64,000 nt of DNA. Source: Gymnorhina tibicen (taxonomy: Eukaryota > Chordata > Aves > Passeriformes > Artamidae). The stretch covers positions 523,956 through 587,955 of the forward strand of contig VXAZ01002374.1 in assembly GCA_013399875.1 (NCBI GenBank), read 5' to 3'. This document shows, one piece after another, positions 11,471-24,556 of the stretch. The notes below the pieces were generated by a model. That model searched no databases, was not told the origin of the DNA, and saw only the letters and a list, made by a program, of their open reading frames with translations. The translations under genes and the position numbers were made by a program. How positions within the stretch are numbered: position 1 is the stretch's first letter; every line of letters begins with the position of its first letter.

Positions 11471-13577
11471 AAAACTGCACATTAAAGCTTGCTTCTAACC
11501 TTGAGGGCTTCTTTCTTTCCCTTGTACTAAACCATGACAACTTATCTGCTAGAACAATAAATATCATATTAGCACTGGCCCTCAGCAGCATACCATAAGC
11601 TTCCTAGCACTTTATTCTGCCCTAAATACACTGTTTCATGCCAATAAAGTGGACTTATCTATGGTATTTGGCTAGAGATTCTGAAGTCTATACTTTTGCA
11701 TGGAAGGAAAGTATTTCCTTTTACATGCAAATAAAGTATTTAAGGTAGTGGTTTTATGAAGCAAACAATGATGTGTCACTGTGTTGACTTCTTTTTTCCA
11801 TCAAACATTTACAACAACAATAGTACAGAAAAGCAACAGGACAGATCAGAACCAAGAGTCTTCTTGGTCATCCCATCAGCAAAAACAATAGACATATTAT
11901 TTTTCAAAAGAGTTGTTTTCTCCTCTTTCAAGAGTTATAACCACTTTGTAGTCTTTAATAATGAGTTCAAAGATGGGTTCACCTTGACAAAAAGATGGAT
12001 CTGGGCTCATTAATTCATAGATCCCACAATAAAGCACATGCAGATATTTAACATGTTAAAAGAACTAACTTTTTGTTTTTCCTGCCCTCCCTCCCCCAGT
12101 GAGAAAAATCACAGGTAGGAGGCAAGTTTCAGGAACCAAGATATTCTACTTGAACCAAAAAACTTAGATCCAGTTCTCGGCTTTGATTCAGGTTCACTGT
12201 ATAATCTTGGACAGGTCTCCAAGCTTAACTGCTAAGATTGATGGACAGCATGGACACATAAGTTGGGAAAGCTGTCCCAACTGGGGGACCTGTTTCAAAC
12301 CCCTAGAGTCTCTCATGCCTGAATCAGAGACTAGATTTTGGAATAGCCACTGGGAATGCATCCTTGCAGCAAAGCCATTCCCTGGAGGGAAACCTATTTG
12401 ACAGTGCAGGAAAAGATGCAGGAAAGAAAAGGAAAGCACTGCCCCAGCACAATCACCCTGGTACAGGGGCTGAGTTGTTCAACACACTCAGATGTGGCTG
12501 CACCTGAGCACAGCTCCTGGGGTCACTGGTTTCCTGTGATGGGGAAAATGCATTTTTAGAAATTAAGTTTGGGGTGAGAAGGTAAGTAACCTAAAGAGTT
12601 TCAGCAAGAGAAAACCCTTGCTTCAGTTACAATGAAGAGTGAGCCTGTCTGCCATCCTTCAAAAAAAGTCTCAACCTGTAAGCTACCATCTGGGCACAAG
12701 CTGACCAGGAACACACAATCTCCCTTCTCCTGAAACATGCAAGGCAATTACATGAGTCTCGATGTGAAGTTTACACGTCATACTCTACTCATCAACTAGG
12801 AAACAGCTTCTTTTGGCACACAGACAACAGGAACAAGCTGTTTTCATATCAAGGTGTCAAGGAATTTGCTTCAGGTTGGACCACGAATGTTTATCCCTGA
12901 CGCAGACAAGATGCCTTGAGAGCAGCTTCTTTCACACCATCTGCAAGTGGTGCTACTGAATATACTGAATACTTTCCAACACGGAGCCCAGGGGCACAGT
13001 TTGTGTCTCAACAAGTGAGGAAATTCTACTGCAGTGTCCTAGACCAAAAGCACTACAGGTGCAGAAACTAAACACGAGCAGCTGCTTCGTATAACATAAG
13101 GATACTTGAAAGGAGCAGTGAAGGAAATTGAGAAATCATTTGTGGGTTTGGAAATTGAGAAATCATCACGTGAAACATGTTGCATGATCATGGATATAGA
13201 AAAAGGAGGCCATATGAAACCCAATCAGATAAGGCTTCATATCAACAGTAAATTTGCCTGTTCTTACATGAAGCAGTTTTAGGTGATAGGAGGAAAAACA
13301 ATGGATGTTAACAGGGATTTTGCACCAGGACTTCAGCCTCCATAGGCTGTCACCCATGCTTTTTAGTAGAGCTACATCATCCTATACCCATATAGGATAA
13401 GTCTCTGACTTCCACGGAAAACTTTTTGATTTCTTTTAATGCAGTTTCTCCCAGCAATTGTTACACTCAACAAGTGAGTGTGCTTCAAATCTTGAACATT
13501 GGAGGTTGCTGGTAGTGATAGTCCCATGTTGAAAACCACAACACTGTGTTGAGTTCGACCTCTGTTTGCATTTCAAA
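11471..13577. other. No gene recognised
   Basis: Unique sequence between the solo LTR and the longest CR1, with one short direct repeat at 13.1 kb. Open frames are short and unsupported. Confidence 0.6.
13123..13166 (+). repeat. 17-bp direct repeat, 27-bp period
   Basis: GGAAATTGAGAAATCAT occurs at 13123-13139 and again at 13150-13166 with a 10-bp spacer. Confidence 0.8.
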
Positions 13578-14550
13578 GAATCATAGACTGGTTTAGGTTG
13601 GAAGGAACCTTAAAGATCACCCAGTTCCAACCCCCCCACGATGGGCAGGAACACCTTTCACTAGACCAAGTTACTCAAAGCCCCATCCAACCTGGCCTTG
13701 AACACTTCCAGGGATGGGGCATCCACAGCTTCTCTGGGCAGTCTGTTCCTGTGCCTCACCTCAATGTCAGTAAAGAACTTCTTTCCAATATCTAACCTAA
13801 ACCCACTCTCAGTTTAAAGCCATCACCTCTTGTCCTATCACTACAACCCTTTGTGAAAAATACCTTCCAGCTCTCTTGTGGGCCTCCTTCAGAAACTGTA
13901 AGGCTGCTCTAAGGTTTACCTAGAGCCTTCCCTTTTTCTAAGCTGAGCAACTTCAACTGTCTCAGCCTGACATCATAGGAGATGTTCTCCAGCCCTCTGA
14001 TCATCTTTGCAGTCCTTATCTGGACTTGTTCCAACAGGTCCCTTGTACTGGGGGGCCCAGAACTGGACACAGTAATCAGCTGGTTATGTCATGAGAGCAG
14101 AGGGGCAGAATCACCTCCCTTGACCATATCACACTTCTTTTGATGCAGCCCAGGATACTGTTGGTCTTCTGGATTGCAAAACACATTGTCAGGTCATGTT
14201 GAGCTTCTTGCCAACAACACCCCTAAGTCCTTCTCCTCATGTCTGCTCTCAATCTATTCTCCACCCAAGCCTACTTGTGCTTAGGATTGTCCCTACCCAG
14301 GTGCAGGACCTTGAACTCAGCCTTGAGCTTCGTGAGGTTCACACAGTCCCATCTCTCAAGCTTCTCAAGTCAAAGTACCTCTGGATGGCACCCCCTCCTT
14401 CCAGTGTGTCACCTGCTATACACAGTTTGGTGTCACTGGCAAATTTGCTGAGGCTGCCCTCAATTCCACTGTCCAATCACTGACCTTTAACAATTGCTGA
14501 TGAAGATGGCCCCAATACCAACCCCTAAAACCTCTTGTCACTCGCAGATG
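13578..14550 (-). mobile_element. CR1 LINE, about 970 bp of 3' end
   Basis: The longest CR1 here begins with the inverted tail TCATAGACTGGTTTAGGTTG and runs through the 3' untranslated part into the end of the reverse-transcriptase reading frame (the segment around 14280-14550). It is minus-strand, 5'-truncated and diverged by scattered changes and small indels; its reading frame is broken. Minus-strand candidate exons lie on both sides, so it would be intronic. Confidence 0.92.
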
Positions 14551-16048
14551 TTGTAGAATTAAATGCTTTGCTTCTATTTGTTCCCATTCCTATGTAACAG
14601 TATTTCAACTCAGAGACTAACAGCACAGTGTGATATATGCTTACACAGTTATATTTAAATATTTTTATATATAAAATATAACTAAAGCCAAAGTGAAAAT
14701 GACTGATAAAGATCTTTCTCTTTCCTTTGTGTTGTTGCCATTAATACTGTAAGTTGTTTCTTAAATACTAGCCAAAAAATTTAGACTCGTTTGAGAACTA
14801 GTCAAACCTGTGCTCCTGGCTTTCCAGTAAAAATTGTCACACATTAAGAGACTCACATCTTCTCAGATCCTCCTGCCACCTCTTGTCCATCATTATCCCA
14901 GATTAATGCCTGTACCTCCTTTGTTCTGCAACTGCCTTTGCTGACAGTTCTGAAAAAAAGTATTTTGCTGTACCGCGTGTTGAGAAACTCATGCCAACAA
15001 CCATCCTTCTCATTTAAATTACTACAGAGGAGTCACATCACACCGTTTTCTCTGGGTCGTTTGTGCAATGTCAGGTAAGGCAGGATGTGACTCAGCCATG
15101 ACTGGGTTCAGAAGTAGGACTCTGAAATCTTCTGGTTTCAGTTTACTTTGGGAATTCTTGGGACTGGCAGAAAAAGGAAAGTGAACCAAGAGAAATTTAA
15201 TGATAGATGCTCTAAACCTTGGTCTTCTGCAATGCCTCCGTGTATCCCTCCCTCAGAAGGCATTGATCCCGTAGTCCTCTGAGCAGTAAAGGAGAATGGG
15301 GAAACTGATTTTCCCTCTGTTTCTATTCCCTTTTTTTCCCATCTCCACAGAAGAAATCTCCCTTTCCTCCAGCTCTAGGCTGTTTAATATTAGAAAGCAA
15401 TTTTCTGTCAGCAGCACCTAGAACAACTCTTTCCAGACGGAAGATCACATCTCCTCTTTCCCTTCTAGTGAGGGAAACCACCTTCTCATGAACCAAACCT
15501 CAGCTTCCACCTTTGCTTTGAGACAAACCTTCATTATACTTTGCCTAAAGAAGTCCTGTGCTCTGAAAGATGGCTTGAGGCCATCTTTCACAAAAGTCAG
15601 AGAACCTTGCTTAGCGTTCCTAATCTCAGAGATACGCACAAGCATACACTAAAGTTCTGATCAAGACTGTGGAAGACTGCGTCTCTTATACATTTATAAG
15701 TTCAATATAAAATCATAACATACACCTGTTCACATTCCTTTAGCCTAGAAAGTCACTTTTTCTTAATATTTGAATGATATCACAGCCTCTTATACACAAT
15801 ATTGTGAAGGTGAATGAATTTCATAGCACTAAATTTCACAGAAATTAACTGAACCTAACATGACTTGCATATGGATGCCAGATACAGCCACATTTTAATC
15901 CTCTGCTATTCATGGAAACAAAGAGCATATGCCTTTATCAATTCCACTAATCCAAACTAATCTTTGCATGGAATACTTGGCATTAAGAGACAATATTTAT
16001 ACCCAAAATAAGCAAAGTGATACATTTCTATCCCATACACTGTTTTAC
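14551..16048. other. No gene recognised
   Basis: AT-rich unique DNA, including a TATATAAAATATAAC stretch near 14665. No convincing splice pairs. Confidence 0.6.
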
Positions 16049-16151
16049 CTCACTGGGTCCCTCCCAGTACATTTTCTTGGACTGACATGACTCACAAATG
16101 GCCCTGCAAATACAGTTCTCCCATACAGACCTACACGCACAAGTGGACCCC
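16049..16151 (-). CDS. Candidate Cys-rich exon at 16.1 kb, minus strand
   Basis: A long pyrimidine-rich tract (CTCTCCTCTCTGATC, then CACCTTTCAG) forms a good acceptor, and the block ends at CAGTGAG|GTAAAA. It reads one base plus 34 codons in one frame, containing CACRSVWENCICRAICESC, so six Cys lie within about 25 residues. It enters in phase 2, fitting the GDVDVT reading of the exon ending at 19750 (AG+G = Arg), and leaves in phase 0. A different frame is open for 106 codons over 16045-16365 and could be read as a longer exon (16049-16359) with a weaker acceptor. Either could be accidental. Confidence 0.22.
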
Positions 16152-18246
16152 CTGAAAGGTGCAACATATCCAAATAAGGGACAGAATGATCAGAGAGGAG
16201 AGAAATATTTGAAAAGTCAGAAGCATAAAATAACCTTTTAGGAGAGCTCCCACAGTTTTGCCAGGTAAACATGTCTGATATGAGCACTTCAGTCATGCAC
16301 AGATAGATGACACATCTGTGTGTGGGCAGAGGATGAAATTGGGTGTGGACTGCGTGCCTCTGCAATAGGTACGGTGATAGGTCTAACTCAGCACCAGAGG
16401 CACTGAGTCATCTGTTCAGAGCTTAGAGTTCCTCATCATTCCCTTTATCACACGGAAAAATCCTGGCTGGACAGCCTGAAATTTATCCTTGCTGGCTCGG
16501 GCCCAATCTGAGAGAAAGGCCAACGGCACTGCAGGATTCAGACACCCTTGGAAACCCTCCCCAAAGTCCACTGATTCATGTAGAAAGGGATTGTATACTC
16601 CCACAATGACACTGAGCACTCAGAACAGTTATTTTGCCTCTTTCATCCTCCTATAGAATGAGCATAGGTGAAAATAAACAGGCTTGTAACTATCTTAAAT
16701 GACACTTGAAGGACTGAACTCAGAGGCAATTGACAAATCCAAGCATCTAACCCAGTGTACGGATGTGTGTAGAGAAAAAGCAATATCTAATTTTGGGCAA
16801 TGATCACTATGAACACCACAGATGCTGACAGTGAGTAAACATCTCTATATTCTGAAATCATGCCCAGCATCAGTTTCACATTTTCTTTTGCCTACCTTTT
16901 CAAGACAAATTGGTAAATTAGCTACATGCCAACAAACCCAATGGCATGATGGCAGAGAGGTACTCTCTTATTCTCAAAGCAAAAACACAGCTACAGCCAA
17001 TCTTAACAGCCTGAGCCAGAAAAAACCTCAGAAAATCTTATGAAGACATGACAATATAACAGAATACCACAAGCAAGATAGCTGCTGTGGCTTAACTTCT
17101 TGTACCACCTCGTAAGACCATGGCATAAATCTGGTATGCATAAATATTCCTGCTCTAGGCAGGAAGAAAAAATATATTGTTACTGCATAATTTCCAGATG
17201 CAGGTCTTGACCACTTCATACATTCTGTCAAGTGAGAAGCATTATAGGAGAGGTATTATATATAGCAGAGGAATTATATTACCCACACCACTAACAAGAG
17301 AGGGGGGAAAAAGGTGGTGCTTTTTAGAATAGGTATTGTTCCCAATTCTTCCCCGGCAGATAAAACATACACACGCTGTGGCAAGAGCAGATTGCAGGGG
17401 ATGAGCAACCAGAGGAGTGGCTAATTAGTCCCCCTAGTCTAGGAGCAACTGACTGAATGTGCCGAGTTCAGGGCTCTAGGCTGGAGGTCAAGCTCATCTT
17501 TATGTCCAGTCCTCCTGCTTTTGCTGTCATGCAGAAGTGGCATCTGCATCAGTAAAACCTTTCAGATCAGATCTGCTAGATAATGTTGGTATCTAACTCC
17601 TCTCTTAACATCTGGTTTTGTAATAATCTTAATTGGAAATCAAGTTCTCAGAGAATGGTTTGTCTGTTGAAGAGAGCAAAGTTTCTATTACAGCTTAGAG
17701 AGTTTATCTCCTTCCTGCCTAATGCAGGATTTCTTTTTCTTTTTACTGAAACAGCTGGAGACCACCACCATGGGAGACTGGGAAGTGAACTGGATGAACT
17801 TTGAATCTAACACAATCACAGTTTTTGTTCTCTCAAAAAAGAATGATCAAATGATTAATGATGAGAGTGAACCATAACTGAGACATAGTCTGATCCCAGA
17901 AAGTGAGTCAAACCCGAAAGTTCACCAGCACAGATTTTCATATCGATACCAAAGATCAATTTGGTCAGAAGGTTCCTAAAACAGAAGTCAAGGCGAATGA
18001 CTAAAATCTGGGTAGACAAGATCCTGCAGCAGCCATCAGATAAAATCAGTTAAAAATGCAGTTTGTTGCGGAAGTCAGTCAGCTCCCTACATGTCCCAAC
18101 AACAGTACCCCCAAAAATGCAAACCCCAGCTGCATGTAAATAGACAGTTCAGTTCTCCACATACACCCTGGCTGCCTCTCATTAGCATGACGCCTACATG
18201 TATTATCATGGTTTGTAGAGGTCTGACAACAGAAGCCCGAGCAATG
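16152..18246. other. No gene recognised
   Basis: Unique sequence. The upper part (16152-16365) is a pyrimidine-rich acceptor region for the 16.1-kb exon candidate when read on the minus strand. Confidence 0.5.
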
Positions 18247-18348
18247 TTATCTCAAGGATTCCTTGTGCCCCCCAGGCGCTCTCTGTGCCCTCCACTGTCT
18301 TTGCGCAGCAGTTGGACCATGAGCTGACTGCAAAGGGAGCCTTTTGTT
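18247..18348 (-). CDS. Weak candidate terminal exon, minus strand
   Basis: An acceptor-like tract (CGTTTTCTGCAAACAG) is followed by 33 codons in phase 0 and a TAA. The phase would fit the 68-codon reading of the block ending at 19750, 1.4 kb away. The peptide is Arg/Gln/Gly-rich and not convincing. Three minus-strand frames are open here at once (18206-18476), which shows that low stop density, not coding, may explain it. I see no AATAAA on the minus strand close downstream. Confidence 0.12.
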   Translation of the reverse strand, partial: NKRLPLQSAHGPTAAQRQWRAQRAPGGHKESLR

Positions 18349-19749
18349 CTGTTTGCAGAAAACGTGTGAGTGACGACAGCAGCAGGAATAATAAATACAA
18401 ATGGTATTACGCACACATGCAAACCTCCCTGTGCAAAATTCAGCCATAGGGTGAATACCAAAATTTTATTTGTCACTTAGCTATTTATATAGTCAAAGAG
18501 ATTTAGAAATAGCAAAAAATATTTATCCTTGCCAAAAACATCTCCCAGAGTGGACAGCCCCAGGGGCTGAGATCTGAGCTCTGCTCCAAACAGCAGTGGT
18601 ACCTCCCCAGCGGGGAATTCCCAAAACAGGAATGATACCCCAGAGCTGACACAAAGCCAGGAGATTTGGCTCCCCCACCAGACTTCCTCCAGCTGTCAAG
18701 ACAAGTGTGTCATGGTTAAAAAACCTGCTGTGCTCTGGCTATTTCCTGCTGGAGCTGTGGCAGGCTGGGCAGAGACAAGAGGAGCTCAAGGGCTCTGTTG
18801 AGCATCCCTGGCCCAAGATCAGAAACATGCACCCAGCCCCATCCCCTCCAGTGGCATCCAAAACTGCATGGCATTACAGACAAGGTCTTTTATCAGTCCC
18901 TATGAGCCTTCTACCACCCTTTCTGTAGTAATGCTTATATGGCATTACTCAAGAGTTCATCTGTTGCTGTGCTGGATGCACTCCTCCTTGCCACCATTCT
19001 CCTCAGAGCCATACCTGTGAATTACCTTTTGCTTCCAAGGTACAAGAAACACCCTTTTGGGGTCAGCACCCTGATGAGGATTATAAGACTGCAAACTGAA
19101 GGTTTAAACAAGTCCATGCATCATTGAGGTTATATCTTCAACGGACAGGGTAAGCCCTCAGGAGGGGTGATTTTATCTGCTGATATAAGAGTGGTCAGAG
19201 AGAGATCTGCAAGTTGTCCCAGGCCAGTAACACTCAGGCTTTAAAAGCCCCATGTGGTTAAACAACGACTCACGGCTGATCCCTACCTTGCCTGTCAACA
19301 CTCACCACTGCTTTACATCCACACCATTGCTAGAGCACAACTGAAGACCACAAAAAGGCATAGAAGTGAACAACGTTACCCTAGAACACACCACAGCTCA
19401 CTCAGCTCCTGTGCAAAACAGAAAATCTTGAGGCAGTGGATATTTTATGACTTCTCAAAATAAAACCTAAACAGAATTCAAGTCTTTTTTTACACCACCT
19501 GCACAAGAAGAATTAATTGGAGGAGTGCAAGCCAAACAGTAGCAGGCTCTTATAAACCTGCATTGGGTTCTTTTGCACCCGAGTCTATTCAAAAGAGTCC
19601 ATGTAAATATATGCATAGGAAGCAATACTTAGATGCACATTTCCACACGTGTATAAATATTTAGTAGAGCGCTCCTCTCCTGGGGCATCCTTTTAAATAC
19701 AGCATCCCTTTAAAATCCTTCAAGAGTTGAGACACAGACCCGGCCTTAC
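18349..19749. other. No gene recognised
   Basis: Unique sequence of mixed composition, slightly GC-richer at 18.5-18.9 kb; short open frames only. Confidence 0.6.
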
Positions 19750-19953
19750 CTTTCTACTTCCCAGCTTCTCTTCACCTTTTGAAACCAAATCCTCCTTGCT
19801 GTCTCTATGGTGACAGTGACGTCCACGTCCCCCTGATGAGATGGCTGCTGGCATGCACATCAGGTGCCAGAGCAAATCTGTCAGCAATAGAAACCTCTCC
19901 AGCTCCTCCATGGGACACGATGCTCTTCTCCAGAACTCAGTCGGACAAACAAC
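19750..19953 (-). CDS. Candidate exon at 19.8 kb, minus strand, frame ambiguous
   Basis: A strong donor, GAAAG|GTAAGG, closes the block. The outer acceptor TTTTCTTTACCAG before 19953 is also good and gives a 204-nt exon open for 68 codons in phase 0, containing MEELERFLLLTDLLWHLM. A second reading uses an inner acceptor near 19875 or 19838 and a different frame, giving GDVDVTVTIETARRIWFQ then KVKRSWEVE and ending in phase 2. The second peptide looks more natural and also enters in phase 0, so both could follow the exon at 32157. I cannot choose between them by eye. The splice sites are better supported than either translation; a non-coding exon is also possible. Confidence 0.33.
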
Positions 19954-21175
19954 CTGGTAAAGAAAACAGGTTAAGCCACCATCCTATGTCTAAGAGAGTG
20001 GTAAACCGGATCTAAATAAGGGGTCTAAAACCCTTTTATATTTTTCTCTTTGATAATAATTACTGCTACTTAGGAAATAAATGTGATAGCACTGCTATCG
20101 AAGAGTATATCTGGATAACCTACACAGAATGAACTAATTAAAGATAATTTCTCCGAGAGGGTTTGACAGTGAGAAGATATTGGCTTCATGAAGTAGAAGT
20201 ACCTGATAACCAGCATGATGAAAACCTCCTGCAACATCCATCCACCTAGCACATGGAACCACCAGTGGCAGACGGATGTTTCTTGGCACATGGCTACTGG
20301 AGAGAGGAGAAAGAGGGGAGATTTTTATCAAGTGCTAAGTGAGGAGCAGCAGGTGGAACCTGCAAAGGTGTGCCTTTCAGGCAGCCACAGAAGGTGGCTC
20401 CAGTGACTTTCCTTAGGAAAGACAGTGAGTCACTGGGGTTACAAAACACCAGCTATTATATACAGCCCTTGCTATATTTCATGGTGTTCAACAATCTAGT
20501 TCTTGAAACACAACCCCGTTGTAACCTGCTGTCCTGTAGCACCCTACAGGCACAGAAAAGGATGTTCAGTCCCCACTAGTTCTTTCCTTCTGACTACCCA
20601 GATGGGGGAAGATGTGCTGGGGAAACCGCTTTGGCTTTCTGCCACAGTCCATTGCCAGCACCAGCTGATACTGCACACCCTGCAGATACTCTAGATTGTC
20701 TTTATATTTCACTGACCTTTTGTAAATTTACAGCTGAAGGTGTCTGTCACTGCAACCCTGCTCCCCAATGCAGGGGAGGAGATAAAGGTGTCTGTGGAAA
20801 CAGGCCTCGCCCTGAGGACTTTTAACTGTGCAAGGTACCCTGCTGCAATCAGCTCACTTACAATTCTTCTCTGATAAAGTCATCCCCTCAAAATTTAAGG
20901 GTCCTATTCGATCCAGATAAATATTTGGAAAATGAAATACAGACACAGATTAGTTTTGTATTTCCCTGGGTTTTCATGTCCTTTTTCACTGATCAGACAA
21001 AAAAAAAGAGATAGTCCATCATCTTAAAGATGAAGATTGCAATAGCCATGCACACGTTAGGTACAACCCAGAAAAGCAATAATAACAATAATTTTTAAAA
21101 GCAATAAATAGCAATAATATATGACTAAAACTTCCACTGCTGTAATACATGTTAAAGATCCAGTCCCAGATAACA

Positions 21176-21252
21176 CAGATAACTCATCAAAAGATGGCCA
21201 ACTCCTTTCCTAAAAGACGTGAAAAATTCCATCTCTACAATCACAAAGCAGT
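21176..21252 (+). repeat. Diverged 77-bp direct repeat, copy 1
   Basis: Starts CAGATAACTCATCAAAAGAT and ends in the shared block AATTCCATCTCTACAATCAC plus AAAGCAGT. It aligns without gaps to 22018-22094 with 11 mismatches counted by eye (about 86% identity). I do not recognise it as a known element. Confidence 0.8.
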
Positions 21253-21519
21253 GCTATCTAGACTTCAGACATCCAAGGAATATCAGTCTCTTAACACCAA
21301 TAATGCACATGCTTAAGCATCATGTATTTCGTACTGCAACTATTTACACCTTTGAGAGTATTTTTTTTATTCTGTGGCCATATCTGGCTGGGTGACTTTT
21401 AGCATTTTTTTGTCTCTCATCTTGTTTCTGGCCTTTTGCTGTTTTCATGCTTTTAAAGTTTCTAATGGCAACAGTTTAACTCACTTCTAATTGGAAATGC
21501 ACAATAATAATGAAAATAG

Positions 21520-21645
21520 GGTGGGTTTTTAATATAAAAGGGCTATAATTACGCTTTTTGCTTTGTTTGACAAAACTATGATTTCTACCAAAACACATGA
21601 CCAGCCCTCGGGTGGTCTATTCACAGCAAACAATGTATTGTCCTG
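21520..21645. promoter_or_regulatory. Possible conserved non-coding element
   Basis: GGGCTATAATTACGCTTTTT and GCTTTGTTTGACAAAACTAT (with the inverted TTTGACAAA) form a compact, repeat-free block. Weak evidence. Confidence 0.25.
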
Positions 21646-22017
21646 GGCACACAAGACAGACAAGATGTTGTTTAACTGAGCCTCAGACTTCATTTACTTA
21701 ACTTTTATGGAAACTACCAGCAATAACTTGTAGAGGGTACACCATTATTTCTTCTTTCATCAACTCAGCATCATGGAAGGTTGCCATTATCAGCTGCTTT
21801 TTTCTCATGCACTCGGTTACGTTCATCACTGGGACACTACAGTTCTCTTTGTATAAGGGTTAAAAAACCAGAGGGAAGAGGTTGTTTCTTCATTACATCA
21901 GATATACAGAAATACACAAAAGCTATTGCCAAGTTCTCCAAGAGATTTCTTTCCTGAAGTCCACTTAGTTCTTAAGCCAGAGAAAGCTTAGTTGCTCTGT
22001 TTCTTGGAACCTGAACC

Positions 22018-22094
22018 CAGATAAGTCATCAAAAGATAACCAGCTCCTTAGATAAAGCAGGTTAAAAATTCCATCTCTACAATCACAAAGCAGT
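22018..22094 (+). repeat. Diverged 77-bp direct repeat, copy 2
   Basis: Starts CAGATAAGTCATCAAAAGAT. The last 30 bases are identical to copy 1, 842 bp upstream, while the middle has diverged. Same orientation. Confidence 0.8.
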
Positions 22095-24556
22095 CCTTCA
22101 TCATTTCTGGATACCTTTGATACCAGACGTAATATTATGAAGCTAATGAATTATTTCCACCATTCTCAGAGTCAGAAGTATTTGCAAGTGCCCATCAGAA
22201 TCTGCTCAGACCAATCTGGCACAAAGTCACTTCAAAGCAGTTAACTCTGAAAACATCATTTCCATAAGAGGAGTGTTTGAAGACGTGTGTTGTTGAGCTT
22301 ATCTGTTTGAACAGTTTTTGGGGAGTTTTATGCTGGATTCCACCACTGCACAGAAAAATGGCGAAGAGACACAAACAGGTGATCTCTGGCCTTTTTAGTG
22401 AATAGTCCATTTTCATGGAACTTGAGAGCCAGGTGACGTGGGGTGAGTGGTGACGAGATGAGTTGGCATGACAAGAAAAGCAGCTTACAAAGGCAGCCAT
22501 CAAAATCTCTTCACTCTGCTTCCCCGGACTCTCCATCAGTTCGTGGGATCACTTTGAAACTGTTCCCACGACCTTCAGCTGACCACCATCCTTATGCTTG
22601 CAAACCTTACTCTGCAGCTGTTACATCACGTGCCTGGGCAGATCATGTCTCCCTTGGCAGAAGATGAGTTGGCCATGTCCATCTCATCCAACAGCTGGGG
22701 TCTCCTCAGTTTGAGTCTGCAAAGCCAGGGCACCCACGACAGCCTATGTTTGTCCCACCTGCAGCAACACAAGTCCACTGTGATGTGCTCTCTCCAACAA
22801 TGCCTATCTCTTCCTGTCAGGAAAATAGGATTGCACACTCCATCCAGGAGTCAGCATGAAAAACAGCATGTAACCGGTATGGATATTCAGAGACATAGTG
22901 GCTCAAGCCTAAGCTCAAATTCTGAGTCAATATAATGACATGGATTGCCCACAGCTTCCAGTATCACAATCCCTGCAGTGGTTCATCAAGGGTTTGACAT
23001 CTGTCAAGTGTGCTTGTATTTCACAGGACAAACTCAGAACAAGCACATGTAGCCACACAATTATGCCTGCCCATAAGGACTCAGACGTAACACATTTTCC
23101 CATTCCAGTATTATTGAAGAAACATTTCATTTTCAGTTGTGTTTTCAGAAGGCTAACAAGGGGCTCGTGAATACATCAAAGTAAAGTCATATTATTCATT
23201 TACAACAAATGTTTCTGATTACATTCCCTCTGACCATTCAGACAACACTTTATTAAAGAGCTAGAAAAAAACCTGATGTTTTTCAGGACTACCTCTCATA
23301 ACCCTAGGTCCTGATCTATTTTGCACAACACAATTTGCAGAATATTCACAGGACATGAAATGAAGCACAGGTTCCAGGTCTCTGGAAACCTGAGGTCTAC
23401 CAGAAAACCACCTTCCAGCCTAGATGGAGCCATCTCCAGCAAATGCAATCAGCTATGAAAACAGTAGGAAGCACACTGTTCTACACGCATTGAAAATATG
23501 TACCCTTAAGGGTCTCACACAAACTACACCTTTGGTTGACTTCTGAATGGAGTCTCCAGGTGGTTAAAGCACTGACACTGCATTATTTATGGTGATTGAA
23601 ATGCATCTAAGTAGCGCTTAGCAATAGAATTTACACAAAGACACTTGATGGAAAAAACACAGGGTGGGGGGAGGAGGTTGTTTACAAAACAAGTTGCAGT
23701 AATAAAGCTGCTAGGCTGAGCCAAGAGACCTCTTAGTAAATCATTTATTCCACAGTTTGACAATATTTACAAAGGTTTTTACATGAATTATTTACTCAAG
23801 CTTTTATAACTTGTAACGTACTGTACACAAAACAGCAAAAACACATTAGAGCTACAAACCTGGGAACATACAGTTATGCAATGACAGATGGTGGAAAGGG
23901 CTCTGACAAAGGGAAGTTTACAACTAACACAAGCAACAGCCTTTTCTATCTGTCATCAATAAAGGGCTGAGGACTAGCAGGAAAATGTGATTCAAGGAAA
24001 CAAGACTTTTTTCAAAAGCTACATTCTTTGTGATTGCTGGATTTGGTTATTTTAAAAAGAGCCTTTTGTTTTGAGTGTCTAATTCTAAGAATTACCATTT
24101 CAGTGAGTTACCACCAACCAATGAAAGGCTGTATAGCACAAAAGCCAGAGTTTACATGAAGGAAACCCTGAATTTCTGCTGCTTACCTGATGGGTTTTAG
24201 GTCAATTCAAGTGATACTGTGCATGTATCTAACAAGTTTGCCCAGAGACACCACGTGTATTACTGCCCATGCCAGGAACTTTTGTGCACAACACTCTGGA
24301 AGAGACATTCATTTCCCAAAACAGTTATAAGCGAGATAAAAGAAGGAGAGTACAAGGGTGTATGTGAAAGTTTGCAGACCTTATATTACAGACGCAGAAC
24401 AGAGACAAGCACAATACCTGAGATCCAGCAAAGAACCCTCATCACCTGGAGCTCTGTACATAGAACTGGCTCGTCCATCCCTATATCTTGCTGCCCAGCA
24501 TCAGTGAACAAAACAATAGCTTTTAACATCAGTCACTTTTCATGCTATCAAAAGGT

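Larger units (their letters stand above)
19954..24556. other. No gene recognised; repeat pair and a conserved-looking block inside
   Basis: Contains the 77-bp repeat pair and the block at 21.5 kb. Opposed open frames of 113 codons at 22195-22536 and 22594-22935 have no splice or codon support. From 23.2 to 24.2 kb no 60-codon frame exists. Confidence 0.55.
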
